Notes: a model not told the origin generated them from the sequence alone. Numbered from the stretch's first letter, positions 42,548-52,264 are shown. The stretch: 64,000 bases of DNA from Kiritimatiellia bacterium (GCA_017450695.1 JAFSTA010000115.1:43426-107425), one strand, 5' to 3'. A program made the numbers and translations.

Positions 42548-43150
42548 ATGGATGAATTCACGCTACAACACCTGGCGGACGCACTGGGCGAACACCGCGG
42601 ACGATTGACCGCGTTGATCGCGAAACGGATGAATCCGATTCTCCTGAAGCGGCTTTCCCACGAAGACGTGCTTTCCGAAACCTTTGCGGCTGCGGCGAAA
42701 CGGCTTGGCTATTTCGCCGCGCATGATGATGTTCCCGTCTATTACAAGCTACGGACAATCCTGATGCAGACGCTGACCGACATCGAGCGGCGCAACCTGG
42801 GCGCAGCCGGACGCGACGCATACAAAGAGATTCCGATCCGGAACGCGGAGACGGTCACCGAGGGAGAGGCGTTCGTCGGCGATATCGAGGATGACATCAC
42901 CTCGCCCGTGTCGCATGTCGATCGCGACGAACGGCACACGCTCCTTCGTTCCGCCCTCGACTCGATGCCCGAGAACGTCCGCGCCATTCTCGTGATGCGC
43001 CACTTCGACGGAATGGGAAACTCCGAATGCGCCGCCGCGCTCGGAATTTCGGAGAAGGCCGCGTCCATTCGGTATGTCCGCGCCCTGGAAAAGCTTCAGA
43101 AGAAACTGCTGGAATTGTCCTGCTTCAGGGAAAGTGGAAACGATGGCTGA
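42548..43150 (+). CDS. ECF-type RNA polymerase sigma factor
   Basis: 200 residues. Region 2 covers about 35-85 (LSHEDVLSETFAAAAKRLGY, then YYKLRTILMQTLTDIERR). An acidic linker (EGEAFVGDIEDDITSPVSH) is followed by region 4 with a helix-turn-helix: LDSMPENVRAILVMRHFDGM and NSECAAALGISEKAASIRYV. Extra-cytoplasmic-function sigma factors of this sort direct RNA polymerase to a small regulon. The 3' end overlaps the kinase start by eight bases, and sigma-kinase pairs of this kind are common in Planctomycetes and Verrucomicrobia, where the kinase is thought to control the sigma factor. No anti-sigma factor is next to it. Confidence 0.85.
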   Translation: MDEFTLQHLADALGEHRGRLTALIAKRMNPILLKRLSHEDVLSETFAAAAKRLGYFAAHDDVPVYYKLRTILMQTLTDIERRNLGAAGRDAYKEIPIRNAETVTEGEAFVGDIEDDITSPVSHVDRDERHTLLRSALDSMPENVRAILVMRHFDGMGNSECAAALGISEKAASIRYVRALEKLQKKLLELSCFRESGNDG

Positions 43151-44348
43151 ACCCGGCTTGTCAAAAGACCTGCAGGCCCTGGCCGCGGAACTCGACGCGC
43201 TGGGACAAACGGAAAACTCCCCGCGCACCGAGACCTGCCCCTTCCCTGAAATCTCCGACTTCAAACCGGTCTCGACGCTCGGACAGGGAGGCATGGGAAC
43301 GGTGTATCGAGCCGAACAGATTTCCCTAAGACGGGATGTGGCGGTCAAGGTCATGAACGCGAAAAGGCGAGCCAAGTTCGCGGAGGAGGCGCGAACCGTC
43401 GCCAGCCTCCACCATCCGAATATCGTCCAGGTCTTTTCAGCGGGAAGGGCAGACGACACGCTCTGGTTCGCGATGGAACTGGTCAAGGGGGAAAGCGCGG
43501 ATCGCCACGCCTTCGCGACCGTGGAAGAAGTGGTGCATCTGGGTATTGCCGTCGCCGAGGCACTCGCCTATGCCCACCGGTGCGGAGTCCTCCACCGCGA
43601 CATCAACCCATCCAACATTTTTATCGGTTCCGACGGACTCGTCAAACTCGGCGATTTCGGACTCGCCTGTCTTGCGAACGACGCGGCGGCGGAAAAATGC
43701 GGGACGCGGCGTTACATGGCGGGCGAGCTACTGGCGGGCGAGAAAGCGACTGAGAAAAGTGACCAGTTCGCGTTGGGTGTCACCCTGGGGGAATTGCTGC
43801 GGCGCGTGATCCCCGACGTGGCGGCGCAACCCGCCGATTGCCGTGCCATCATCGACAAGGCGATGGCGAAATCCCCGGACGAACGTTACGGAAGCGTAGA
43901 GGCGATGCTTGCCGACTTGCGCCGTTTTCTCGCGCAGGAACCGGTTTGCGCGAATCCGCCCTCGGCGTTCAGGCGCTTCCGCCTCTTTGCGGGACGGAAC
44001 CCGTTGGCGGCAACCGCAATCGCGGCATCCGCCGTATTCCTCGCCGCCTTCTTCACGGCGCTCTCCATCGCGTATGTCCGGACTTCCCGCGCCCTGGAGG
44101 AGACCCACCGGGAAGCCGCACAGGCCGCGCAGTCGCTGGCAAACGCCCTCACGAAAATCGAGCGCGGAGAAACCGATCCGCGAGACGCCGAACTCAAACG
44201 TGCGCTGGAAATCGTCGAGGCGCTCGCCTCCAGATTTCCCGATGACGAAAAAATCCATACCGCCATCGAGACCTTGCGCGCGGCCCGCGAAGCACACGCG
44301 AAACTTCCAAAACGCCATCTCCATCCGCCCCGCCGAATCGTCCCCTGA
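43143..44348 (+). CDS. membrane Ser/Thr protein kinase with unusual catalytic loop
   Basis: 401 residues from the ATG at 43143, inside the sigma gene's end. The kinase domain covers ~40-290: Gly-loop LGQGGMGTVY (46-55), VAVKVM with Lys69, HRDINPSN at 151-158, DFG at 171-173 and CGTRRYMAGELLAG as activation segment. The Lys usually found two residues after the catalytic Asp (HRDxKxxN) is Asn155 here, while Asp153, Asn158 and DFG are intact. A transmembrane helix (LAATAIAASAVFLAAFFTAL) near residue 300 is followed by a ~90-residue helical outer domain (EETHREAAQAAQSLANAL, ALEIVEALASRFPDDEKIHT). It most likely senses an envelope signal and phosphorylates the adjacent sigma factor. Confidence 0.85.
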   Translation: MAEPGLSKDLQALAAELDALGQTENSPRTETCPFPEISDFKPVSTLGQGGMGTVYRAEQISLRRDVAVKVMNAKRRAKFAEEARTVASLHHPNIVQVFSAGRADDTLWFAMELVKGESADRHAFATVEEVVHLGIAVAEALAYAHRCGVLHRDINPSNIFIGSDGLVKLGDFGLACLANDAAAEKCGTRRYMAGELLAGEKATEKSDQFALGVTLGELLRRVIPDVAAQPADCRAIIDKAMAKSPDERYGSVEAMLADLRRFLAQEPVCANPPSAFRRFRLFAGRNPLAATAIAASAVFLAAFFTALSIAYVRTSRALEETHREAAQAAQSLANALTKIERGETDPRDAELKRALEIVEALASRFPDDEKIHTAIETLRAAREAHAKLPKRHLHPPRRIVP

Positions 44349-44881
44349 TCGACAGGACGGTTGCGCGGGTGCTTCGCGCCAGCTGAAAGGCAGGGAAGCG
44401 TGGAAGCTGAGAGGCGGCACTCTTGTTGTATGTCGATTGCCGATAGGTTAGCCGGGCAAACGTGTTATGGTGATGGATATGGTTCCTGTCGGCATGGCAA
44501 TTGGTAGGGCGCGTTGTCCTCAACGTGCCGTGCGGTGGCTTACGAATAAGCCGCCCTACCAGTCCAACGCCAACAGGAACTCCGTCCGGTACAATAAGCC
44601 GGGTAAGCCCGTCGCCCACGCTCGCACGGGAATCGAAATGAGGATAAGTTCCTATCCTTCAACCTCCGGCTGCAGTATAGCAAGTTATCTGAATAGAATC
44701 CCTCACACAACGCGTGAGCGGGAGGCTAAAAGCTAGAAGCTAAGCTATGGGCAAGCGTGTTCAGCAATACGGACGCGATGGAGCGCGCCCCTCCCTCCGC
44801 AGCTCCGAGCCTCCGTCTGAACAAAACCTACCGCAATGGCTACTTCTTCGGGGAAGCGACACTCTCGCTTTTCGGGGCGAG

Positions 44882-44940
44882 TGTGAAGCAAAAGGGACTC
44901 AAGCGACAGACGGAATCAAAGGGATTCAGCCGTCCCGCAG
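44882..44940 (+). repeat. GATTCAGCCG element, copy 4 (diverged)
   Basis: AAAGGGACTCAAGCGACAGA then GGAATCAAAGGGATTCAGCC GTC; related to the copies at 9238, 16882 and 22299. Confidence 0.45.
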
Positions 44941-44964
44941 GTCGCTTGTCTTTTGTCTCACGCG

Positions 44965-45034
44965 GAGAACGGGAGGGGATGCGTTTGCCCCTCCTCTGTA
45001 GCCGTGCGCAGGATGGATCGCGTCCGCACCGCTG
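44965..45034. repeat. dispersed repeat GCGCAGGATGGATCGCGTCC, copy 1
   Basis: ACGGGAGGG...TCCTCTGTAGCC-TGCGCAGGATGGATCGCGTCC-CACCGC is shared with 56065-56139. Both copies are followed a little further on by CTGCGGCCTCAGCG and a CTCTGCGTGA word, so a longer mosaic was duplicated. Confidence 0.5.
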
Positions 45035-45503
45035 AACGCGCTGAACACGCCTAACCTGTCAACTGACAGGCAATGAAATTGCTTTCGCTACGGGGAGTCT
45101 CGGAGTTTCGGAGGCATGGTGCCGCAACTCGCAAAGCCTCCCAAACTCCCACTACCGAAAGGAAAGTTGAGTTGCGGTATGGGGGCATTGACGAACAAGA
45201 GCAAGTTTGCCTCACGACCACGATCCCGATCCGGCCCGTTCGGAGAAACGAGTTTTCGACACTTCCTCTGCGCACTCTGCGGCCTCAGCGGCTCTGCGTG
45301 AAAACCCAAACGAAGAATCTCGGTTTCACTTTCCCGCGACCTCCGCGACCTATTCCGTGTATTCCGTGGTTCTTAAAGTGTCCAACAGTAAATTTCGGCT
45401 GAACATTCCATATTGCGGATGGAGGGGTATCATGGTAACATGGGGGCGTTCCTCACAAAGTGTGCCAGGTCCGGGGTACGGACAAAACCAGAAAGGGCAA
45501 AAA

Positions 45504-47384
45504 ATGAAGAAATGCTTGTTGTTTACAGCGGTTGCAGTCGCGTTCACCGCCTCGTCCGTTTTCGCGCTCGACAGTACACGCATCGACGAGATTGCACAAT
45601 GGTTGCCGGAGAAGCCCGCCGCCTCCGGTGTACGGATCGGCGACCGCGCCGCCTGGGGCAGACTTGCCGCATTGCCCTCTGCAGCAAGGCACATTGAAGA
45701 TGCGGAAAAGGCACTTGCCCAACCGATTCCCGCCGTACCGGATGAGCTTTATCTCGAATTCACCCGCAACGGGAATCGCAGGAACTTCGAGACGCCGTAC
45801 TTCGCACGGATCGACACTCTCTCCACCCTGTTGCTCGGCGAATGTCTGGAGAACAAGGGACGTTTCCTGCCGGGAATCATCTCCCGTGTGAAGGCCATCG
45901 CGGCCGAGCGCAGTTGGACGATGCCGGCGCACGACGGCGATCTGACTTGCTTCAACGGTACACCGCACATCGATCTCGGCAGTTGCCACCGAACCATTAC
46001 GTTCTCGTTTGTGTACGACTGGCTACGTGACGTACTACCGCAAGATGTCAAAGACCTCATCTTCGCCGAGTGTGATCGGCGCACCTTCCAGCCGTACCTC
46101 GCCACCTGCCGCAAGCAACTGGACCCAAAGTCGTCCGTCGCACACCGCCACTGGTGGTACGAGGGAGGAAACAACTGGAACTCAGTCTGCAATTCGTGCG
46201 TCGTGCGTGCGGCGCTGGCGATGATCAACGACCGCCGTCTGCGCGCCGAATTCGTTGCGTCCGGCGAACATACCGTACCCTACGCGATGAAAGGCTACAC
46301 CGATGACGGCTACTGTTCCGAGGGCATGGGATACTGGAATTACGGCTATGGTCACCACATTTCGCTCGGACTCGCCGTACGCGCGGCGACAGGCGGCAAG
46401 GTGAACCTCTTCTCCGCCCCCAAGCACCGCGCCGTGATGATGTATCCGTACGGGTACCAATTGATGGACTGGCAGTCGCCGCACTTCGCGGACGGTGGCG
46501 GCAACTCGAGCGCCGTCTTGCTTGCGCTCGAGCGGCAGGTATTCCCGGACATCGTCTGCCGTCGCGCGGCTGATGTGGATCTTCTCTTGGGCGGTTTGAC
46601 GGATATCAGCCTGCGCGCGTTCGGACAGGATCCCGGTCCGACCTACACGAACGGATTCGATACGCTGCCCATCCGATCCTGGTTCCCAGATGCGCAGGTG
46701 CTGATTTCGCGCTGCGTCCAACCGGAACAGACGTTGCGCCTGAGCATCGCCATCAAGGGCGGACACAACCAGGAGCTGCATAACCACAATGACGTCGGTT
46801 CCTACGTGATCATGCTCGACGGCATCGAGATGGGGGGCGACCCGGGAGGCGAGATCTACACGCGCCGCACCTTCTCGAAAGACCGTTACGTCTCGAAGGT
46901 CCTCAATTCTTACGGGCATCCCGTACCCGTCGTAGGCAATCAGTTGCAGAAGACCGGACGTGACGCCGCCGCAAAAGTCATCCAGACGGACTTCACGGAT
47001 GCGAAGGACGAGATTGTCTTTGACTACAAGGCGGCCTACCCGGTTCCGACGCTTCAGTCACTGGTACGCACGATGACGTTCGATCGTAAGAACGCCACCA
47101 TCACGATCACGGATTCGGCGAAGTTCTCCGAGCCAACCGCTTTCGAGGTACCGGTGATCACCTATCGCGATTGGGAGGCGAACGACGACGCGACGCGGTT
47201 CTCCTTCAAGAAAACGCCGAAGACCTACCGTCGGTTGCAGATGGCCGTAAAGGCATCCGCCCCCGTCACGTTCCGCAACGAAAAGATCGAGAACCCCGGT
47301 CGGCCTGAAGTCACACGCCTCGGCTTTACCTTCAACCAGCCCGTCACCAACGCCACCTTCACGCTGGTGTACAGCGCGAACTAG
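45504..47384 (+). CDS. secreted heparinase II/III-like polysaccharide lyase
   Basis: 626 residues from the ATG at 45504 (GAAAGGG upstream; the open frame starts far earlier but in repeat DNA). Signal peptide MKKCLLFTAVAVAFTASSVFA. The N-terminal half is an alpha/alpha toroid with WWYEGGNNWNSVCNSCVV and YCSEGMGYWNYGYGHH, which hold Asn, His and Tyr residues of the active site. The C-terminal beta-sandwich has GGHNQELHNHNDVGSYVIML, the metal and structural His motif of this superfamily. Such enzymes cleave uronic-acid-containing chains (heparin-like, alginate or ulvan-like); the exact substrate is open. A TTGCGG-17-TAACAT promoter candidate lies about 70 bases upstream. Confidence 0.85.
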   Translation: MKKCLLFTAVAVAFTASSVFALDSTRIDEIAQWLPEKPAASGVRIGDRAAWGRLAALPSAARHIEDAEKALAQPIPAVPDELYLEFTRNGNRRNFETPYFARIDTLSTLLLGECLENKGRFLPGIISRVKAIAAERSWTMPAHDGDLTCFNGTPHIDLGSCHRTITFSFVYDWLRDVLPQDVKDLIFAECDRRTFQPYLATCRKQLDPKSSVAHRHWWYEGGNNWNSVCNSCVVRAALAMINDRRLRAEFVASGEHTVPYAMKGYTDDGYCSEGMGYWNYGYGHHISLGLAVRAATGGKVNLFSAPKHRAVMMYPYGYQLMDWQSPHFADGGGNSSAVLLALERQVFPDIVCRRAADVDLLLGGLTDISLRAFGQDPGPTYTNGFDTLPIRSWFPDAQVLISRCVQPEQTLRLSIAIKGGHNQELHNHNDVGSYVIMLDGIEMGGDPGGEIYTRRTFSKDRYVSKVLNSYGHPVPVVGNQLQKTGRDAAAKVIQTDFTDAKDEIVFDYKAAYPVPTLQSLVRTMTFDRKNATITITDSAKFSEPTAFEVPVITYRDWEANDDATRFSFKKTPKTYRRLQMAVKASAPVTFRNEKIENPGRPEVTRLGFTFNQPVTNATFTLVYSAN

Positions 47385-47402
47385 CGCGTTCCTTGCAACA
47401 CA

Positions 47403-47421
47403 AACGGGCTGCCAGCCCGTT
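47403..47421 (+). terminator. hairpin 3' of the heparinase-like gene
   Basis: AACGGGCT-GCC-AGCCCGTT, a perfect 8-bp stem 18 bases after the stop, followed by CTACTACTA. Could serve both converging genes. Confidence 0.45.
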
Positions 47422-47485
47422 CTACTACTACGCGCATCGCGCCCAGCTGAACACGTAGGCGGCGTAGCCTTCTCCTGCTTTTCAG

Positions 47486-49042
47486 CTAGCGCGAAGCACC
47501 CGGTTTCTCGGCTGTCGCGTTCCGCCCGGTAAAGAAGGCGTGGTAGGCACGGTAGGTCATGTAGGCGTCCAGCTTAGAGGAGACCTCGGCAGGGGCGTGC
47601 ATATTGAGCAGCGGCGTTCCCATATCTACCACGTCCATGCCGTAGTATGCCATGAACTTCGCGATGGTTCCGCCGCCACCCTTCTCCGCCTTGCCCAATT
47701 CACCGATCTGCCACACCACACCGGCAGCATCGAAGACGCGGCGGAGGTCGGCGATATATTCGGCACGCGCATCGTTGGCACCGCTCTTGCCGCCCGCCCC
47801 CGTGTATTTGATGATGCACGGCCCCGCATTAAACCTCGCCATGTTGTTCGGCGAGTCCGCATCCGGGAAATGCGGATCGGCGGCAGCGCAGACATCGGCG
47901 GAAAGCATCCGCGACGCCTCCAAGGCGCGGCGCACGTGGATATCGCGAGGCTCGGCTTCCTGCCGCTCGATCAATTCGGCGATGGAATTGACGAAGAAGG
48001 TCGAGTCCATGCCTGTCGCGCCGACGGATCCGATCTCCTCCTTATCGCAAAGCAAGACGATACACGTCTGTTCGGGTACCCCTTCCACGTCCAACAGAGC
48101 CTTCAACCCCGCATAGGCGCAGACGCGGTCGTCTTGACCGTAACCCAAAATCATACTGCGGTCGAATCCCAAGTCGCGCGGCTTCCCCGCCGGAACGATC
48201 TCCAGTTCACCGCTCGCAAAATCCGCCTCCGTAATTCCGTAGGTCTTTTCCAGGAGTTGCAGGATGTGCTTCTTGACGCTGTCCTTCGCATCCTCCTTGT
48301 CGTCCGGACACGGGACCGACCCAATCAACAGGTCAAGGTCGTCGGCGGGGATGACCTCGCGAACCGGTTTCTCAGCCTGTTCCTTTCCGAAATGAGGAAG
48401 GATGTCCGTGATCATGAAAACAGGATCGTCCGGCTGATCGCCAACGGCAATCTCGACCTTACTCCCGTCCGGCTTAACCACCGTACCGTAGAGCGCAAGC
48501 GGGCGCACGAGCCACTGGAATTTCTTGAGCCCGCCGTAATAGTGGGCATCGAAAAAGGCAAGACCGTTCTTCTCCATCAGGGGAACCGGCTTCAGGTCAA
48601 TCCTCGGCGAATCGGTATGTCCGCCGACCACCCGCACGCCTCCGGACACGGGCGACTGTCCAACCACGGCGGCAAAGAGGGTTTTGCCGTGATACCCGCG
48701 ATACACCTTGTCACCGGGACTCAGCTTCCGGAACGAGGCAAGCGCGCGAAAGCCCTTGGCCTCTAGCAGTCGAACCGCCTCCGCGTATGCCCGGCGTTCG
48801 GTCTTCGCAATTCCCAAATACCCTTTGTAATCTTCGCAGTAGGCGTTCATCGCCTTACGCTGCGCGTCATCCAACAACCAAGTCGCGTCCTTCCGATCGA
48901 CCGGAGACGAAATACCCGTGTTCATCGTAACACCTTTCCCTTTCGAGTCATTGATTCCGTCATGCGGTTCACCCGCCGTCATGGCAGAACAGATCCCGGC
49001 GGCGGCTGCGAGAACCGCGCAAAACACTTGACGTCTCTTCAT
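47486..49042 (-). CDS. M18 family aminopeptidase with signal peptide
   Basis: 518 residues. The enzyme is a dinuclear-metal M18 aminopeptidase: VVGGHTDSPRIDLKP (first metal His and Asp), YGQDDRVCAYAGL (bridging Asp), CDKEEIGSVGATG (catalytic Glu pair) and LLNMHAPAEVSSKLD (last His). The full-length start (ATG at 49042, GGAAGGAATCGAGG upstream) begins with an export signal, MKRRQVFCAVLAAAAGICSA, unusual since M18 enzymes are normally cytosolic. A second in-frame ATG (MNTGISSPVDRK, about residue 41) has GGGAAAGG upstream and would give a cytosolic form. It removes N-terminal acidic or neutral residues from peptides. Confidence 0.85.
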   Translation of the reverse strand: MKRRQVFCAVLAAAAGICSAMTAGEPHDGINDSKGKGVTMNTGISSPVDRKDATWLLDDAQRKAMNAYCEDYKGYLGIAKTERRAYAEAVRLLEAKGFRALASFRKLSPGDKVYRGYHGKTLFAAVVGQSPVSGGVRVVGGHTDSPRIDLKPVPLMEKNGLAFFDAHYYGGLKKFQWLVRPLALYGTVVKPDGSKVEIAVGDQPDDPVFMITDILPHFGKEQAEKPVREVIPADDLDLLIGSVPCPDDKEDAKDSVKKHILQLLEKTYGITEADFASGELEIVPAGKPRDLGFDRSMILGYGQDDRVCAYAGLKALLDVEGVPEQTCIVLLCDKEEIGSVGATGMDSTFFVNSIAELIERQEAEPRDIHVRRALEASRMLSADVCAAADPHFPDADSPNNMARFNAGPCIIKYTGAGGKSGANDARAEYIADLRRVFDAAGVVWQIGELGKAEKGGGGTIAKFMAYYGMDVVDMGTPLLNMHAPAEVSSKLDAYMTYRAYHAFFTGRNATAEKPGASR

Positions 49043-49353
49043 CCTCGATTCCTTCCCATGTGTGTGCCGAACCGTCGCGCACGGCGGTCAGCTACGCAAC
49101 AGAACCCTATTTTACCCACCACCCGGCAACTCTGTCCATCCCAAAGTTTAGCGGGGACATACGACGGTTCCGAACCCCAAACTCGGAACCCATAGGCAAG
49201 TGTATCGTGCCTGTTCTGTGCCGCGCCGAGGACGGCATGGTTTTTCCCCAGCTCACCTGAGGAATCGGAATTGACGGTCGTTTTGCCGCTGTGATAGACT
49301 GTACGGCGTTGTCTCACAGGTCGGGGGACGAAATTTTTACAAGGAGCGCATCG
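49043..49353. other. 311-bp divergent intergenic region
   Basis: Between the M18 and GH36 genes. It contains the GH36 promoter candidate and no other recognisable element; no gene seen. Confidence 0.45.
49271..49300 (+). promoter_or_regulatory. predicted sigma70-type promoter of GH36 gene
   Basis: TTGACG (49271-49276), 18-bp spacer, TAGACT (49295-49300), then a leader of about 47 bases with AAGGAG before the ATG. Confidence 0.4.
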
Positions 49354-52092
49354 ATGCGAACGCATACAAAAAGAATCTGTTGTCTGGGGGGGATATTGGT
49401 CTTGACCGTGGTCGCCGCCGTTCACGCGACACCTCTCTCGCCGCGTGATACCGAACGCTATTTTCTGGCGTTCTTCGACAATCCCGCCACTGTTCCCGTC
49501 TCGTTCTCCTACGGCGGGGTGCGGCACGACGGACTGGGCGGGCTGAAGGTGATCGAGCGGGAGATCGATCCCGCCGCGCCCGTCCGCAGGGGACGGCTTG
49601 TCTGCGCACTTGATGACGCGCTCACGGCGACGCTCGACGCGGCGTACTGCGCGGAATTCGGGGAGGTCGAATACACGCTCTGGTTCTCCAACACAGGCGC
49701 GAAACCGTCGAAGACTCTCGCCCATGTCTATGCCTACCGTACTACGGTCTCGGGAGCGAAACCTAGGTTGCGCGGCATTCTCGGCGACCACCAGAACTTT
49801 TACGCCGCCTACGACAGTGACCTGATGACGAACCCGCGCGCATTCCATTCCACGAACGGGCGAGCGACTCACATCGTCTTCCCGTATTTCGATTTCGTAC
49901 ACGGGAACGGCGGAACCTTGATGGCGCTGGGTTGGGCGGGCACGTGGGAAGCCGCCTTCGTGGGAATGAGTGACGGTACGCACGTGATGGCCAAGACCTG
50001 TATCGACCTAGACGCATCGATCCTTCCCGGCGAGCGGATCCGTACCGGTCTGGTTGTCCTGCTTCCCTACGAGGGGCGCGATGCCGACCGCGCCACCAAC
50101 CGCTGGCGCGCCTGGTTCATGAAGTACAACCTCCCGAAGGCCAACAAACAAGGCGACGCGATCCAGCCTTTCTCCACCACCTGCTTCGCGGGCGACACCG
50201 GACTCCCGAATTCGGACGGCAGCATTTCGGAACGGGCGACCACATGGAAGCGCACGCTCGACAAACTCGCCGCCGAACGGATGCTTCCCGATTTCCGCTG
50301 GTTTGATGCGGGATGGTACTGTGACCCCGCGCAGAAATCCGTCCCGACCGATTGGTGGGGAACGATCGGCACCTGGGAGCTGGATGTCGAAAAGTGGCCG
50401 GGGACCTCGTTCCGCGAATCCAACGAGGCTTGCCATGCGCTCGGACTGAAAACGCTGGTGTGGTTCGAGCCGGAGCGTGTCACGCATCTCGACGACCTCG
50501 TCCAAAATTTCGGCTACAAGAAGGAGTGGGGAATCCAGACGGGACACTGTATCACCAGCAACATCGGCGATGACGAATGCCTCGCCTGGACGCTGGGGCG
50601 CATCACGAAGATGCTGGGGGAAAACGCGGTGGACCTCTACCGCGAAGACAACAACAGCAACCCGGCTCAAGCCTGGCAGATTCTCGACGCGCGCGATACG
50701 GAACGGCTGAACCTTCCCCGCAAGGGCATCAACGAGAACAAATGCATCCAAGGGCACTACAAGCTCTGGGACGGGATCATCGACTTCTGCGCGAAACATG
50801 GGAAATGCACGTATGTCGATTCCTGCGCAAGCGGCGGTGGGCGCAACGACATCGAATCCATGCGCCGGGGCGTCCCCTTCATGCGGAGCGATTTCGACCG
50901 CACGACGATCCCGATGCGCCTCTCCCAGACCTGGGGTTTCTGCAAGTGGATTCCCTTCCACGGCTCCTCCACAAAAGACACCGTGGGCCAGCTCGAAGAG
51001 ACGAGAGGCAGCGGCAGCGACGCATACGTGGTACGCGCTTCCTTCCTCCCGATCTACAATTTCGGCGGGATGTTCTCGCACAACCCCGACCTCGACTTTG
51101 ACCTGATGCGCCGGAACTACGCCGAGTGGAAGAGCGTACGCCATCTCCTCACGCGCGATTACTACACCCTCACCCCGTGGCACTCGACCACGTTCCAAGA
51201 GGGATGGACGGCACTCGCGTATGACGCACCCGAACTCGGCGAGAGCCTGATCCTCGCTTTCCGCATGACGAACGCGGAAGAGCCGGACTTCCTCGCGAAA
51301 CTGCCGTTTGCCGATCCCGCGACCGAGTACACGCTGACCGACGCCGATTCGGGAAAAGAACAGCGTCTTTCCGGTTGGGAACTGCGGCGCGGACTGACGA
51401 TTACCCTTCCCAACAAACGTTCGAGCGCACTCATCCGAATGAAGCGCAACGGCGCGGCCAAGCCCGTAGTCTGTCACGACCTGGCGCAATCGGTTCTGCC
51501 GAAGCTCGCGGACGGCAAGCCTTCCGTACCCGATGCGAACGGCGGGAGCTGGAGTTTCCTGTACCGGAAGGAAATCTGCGAGAACGGCGGAGAGGAGATG
51601 TCCCCTTACGCCGGGAATGCGGGCGGACTGCAGGGATACCACGCAACCGCGACCGACGAGTTCCCGCAGGTTCTGATGAATCCGCACGATGATTCGCTGC
51701 TGGTTCCGGGCGTGGCGGGCGGACGGAAAGACCGTCCGTTCAAGCCGTTTGAATTCCTGGTTCACCCCGCTCCTGCCGACTTCGGCAAGTGCCGCGCAGT
51801 TATCCGTTACACGGCAGAGAAAGCGGGGGCGTACAACCTCTTTGCCGACTTGCGCGCGATGAACATCGGAACGGGTAAGGTGGATATCTCGATTGTCTCG
51901 AACGGGAAACTGCTCTGGCAGAAGGAGCTGGCGCGGGACGGACAAAAGTACGCCGAGTTGCCGCCGCTCACGCTGAAGGGCATCCAGCTCGACAAGGGAC
52001 AACACCTCGAACTCGTCGTGGGGCCAGGACTCGCCGAATCCTCGCACATCTGTGACGGAACCGGTCTCTCCCTCCTGCTCATCGAGCAGTGA
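49354..52092 (+). CDS. secreted GH36 alpha-galactosidase
   Basis: 912 residues from the ATG at 49354 (AAGGAG eight bases upstream). Signal peptide ICCLGGILVLTVVAAVHA. N-terminal beta-sandwich, then a TIM barrel with FRWFDAGWYCDP, KTLVWFEPERV, LYREDNNSNPAQ (nucleophile Asp at about 430), VDSCASGGGRNDIESMRRGV and PFMRSDFDRTT (acid/base Asp near 511): the standard GH36 set. It would remove terminal alpha-galactose from galactomannan or oligosaccharides. A C-terminal ~200-residue extension (YRKEICENGGEEMSPYAGNA onward, ending in LLIEQ) looks like an added beta-sandwich binding module. Upstream of the CBM9/DUF6067 gene on the same strand. Confidence 0.88.
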   Translation: MRTHTKRICCLGGILVLTVVAAVHATPLSPRDTERYFLAFFDNPATVPVSFSYGGVRHDGLGGLKVIEREIDPAAPVRRGRLVCALDDALTATLDAAYCAEFGEVEYTLWFSNTGAKPSKTLAHVYAYRTTVSGAKPRLRGILGDHQNFYAAYDSDLMTNPRAFHSTNGRATHIVFPYFDFVHGNGGTLMALGWAGTWEAAFVGMSDGTHVMAKTCIDLDASILPGERIRTGLVVLLPYEGRDADRATNRWRAWFMKYNLPKANKQGDAIQPFSTTCFAGDTGLPNSDGSISERATTWKRTLDKLAAERMLPDFRWFDAGWYCDPAQKSVPTDWWGTIGTWELDVEKWPGTSFRESNEACHALGLKTLVWFEPERVTHLDDLVQNFGYKKEWGIQTGHCITSNIGDDECLAWTLGRITKMLGENAVDLYREDNNSNPAQAWQILDARDTERLNLPRKGINENKCIQGHYKLWDGIIDFCAKHGKCTYVDSCASGGGRNDIESMRRGVPFMRSDFDRTTIPMRLSQTWGFCKWIPFHGSSTKDTVGQLEETRGSGSDAYVVRASFLPIYNFGGMFSHNPDLDFDLMRRNYAEWKSVRHLLTRDYYTLTPWHSTTFQEGWTALAYDAPELGESLILAFRMTNAEEPDFLAKLPFADPATEYTLTDADSGKEQRLSGWELRRGLTITLPNKRSSALIRMKRNGAAKPVVCHDLAQSVLPKLADGKPSVPDANGGSWSFLYRKEICENGGEEMSPYAGNAGGLQGYHATATDEFPQVLMNPHDDSLLVPGVAGGRKDRPFKPFEFLVHPAPADFGKCRAVIRYTAEKAGAYNLFADLRAMNIGTGKVDISIVSNGKLLWQKELARDGQKYAELPPLTLKGIQLDKGQHLELVVGPGLAESSHICDGTGLSLLLIEQ

Positions 52093-52204
52093 GTTCTGAG
52101 TTCGTGGTTGGGTGGTTAGGTGGTAGCTAGTGGCTGAGAAGCTGAGAGGCTGAGAGGCTGAGAAGCGAGGCGGGGGCTGAGAAGCGTGACTGGCGTGTAA
52201 AGGG

Positions 52205-52264
52205 ATTTCAGCGATAAGGCCTTTCTCAGCGTCTCTGCGTGAGAACCCAAACGAGGAATCTACG
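52205..52264. repeat. CTCTGCGTGAGAACC repeat with GCTGAGAAGC words upstream
   Basis: CAGCGTCTCTGCGTGAGAAC CCAAACGAGGAATC is nearly identical to 56205-56246. It lies directly before the DUF6067 gene and supplies its GAGGAA ribosome binding site. Upstream (52130-52190) a run of GCTGAGAAGC / GCTGAGAGGC words is present, like the ones near 61870 and 62140. Confidence 0.55.

Larger units (their letters stand above)
44349..45503. other. 1155-bp intergenic region, repeat-rich, no gene recognised
   Basis: Contains short relatives of other repeats: a CTTCGCGCCAGCTGAAAGG word (44370), GGCTTA-CGAA-TAAGCC (about 44545), a GATTCAGCCG element (44882-44940), a repeat shared with 56065-56139 (44965-45034), CTCTGCGTGAAAACCCAAACG (45292) and an inverted ACCACGGAATACACGGAA repeat (45342-45375). 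Several medium ORFs are open here, but their translations have no resemblance to proteins. Confidence 0.55.

Noticed and set aside
44467..45001. Small plus-strand frames of 84-92 residues
   Set aside because: They consist of dispersed intergenic repeats (GATTCAGCCG and GCGCAGGATGG elements).
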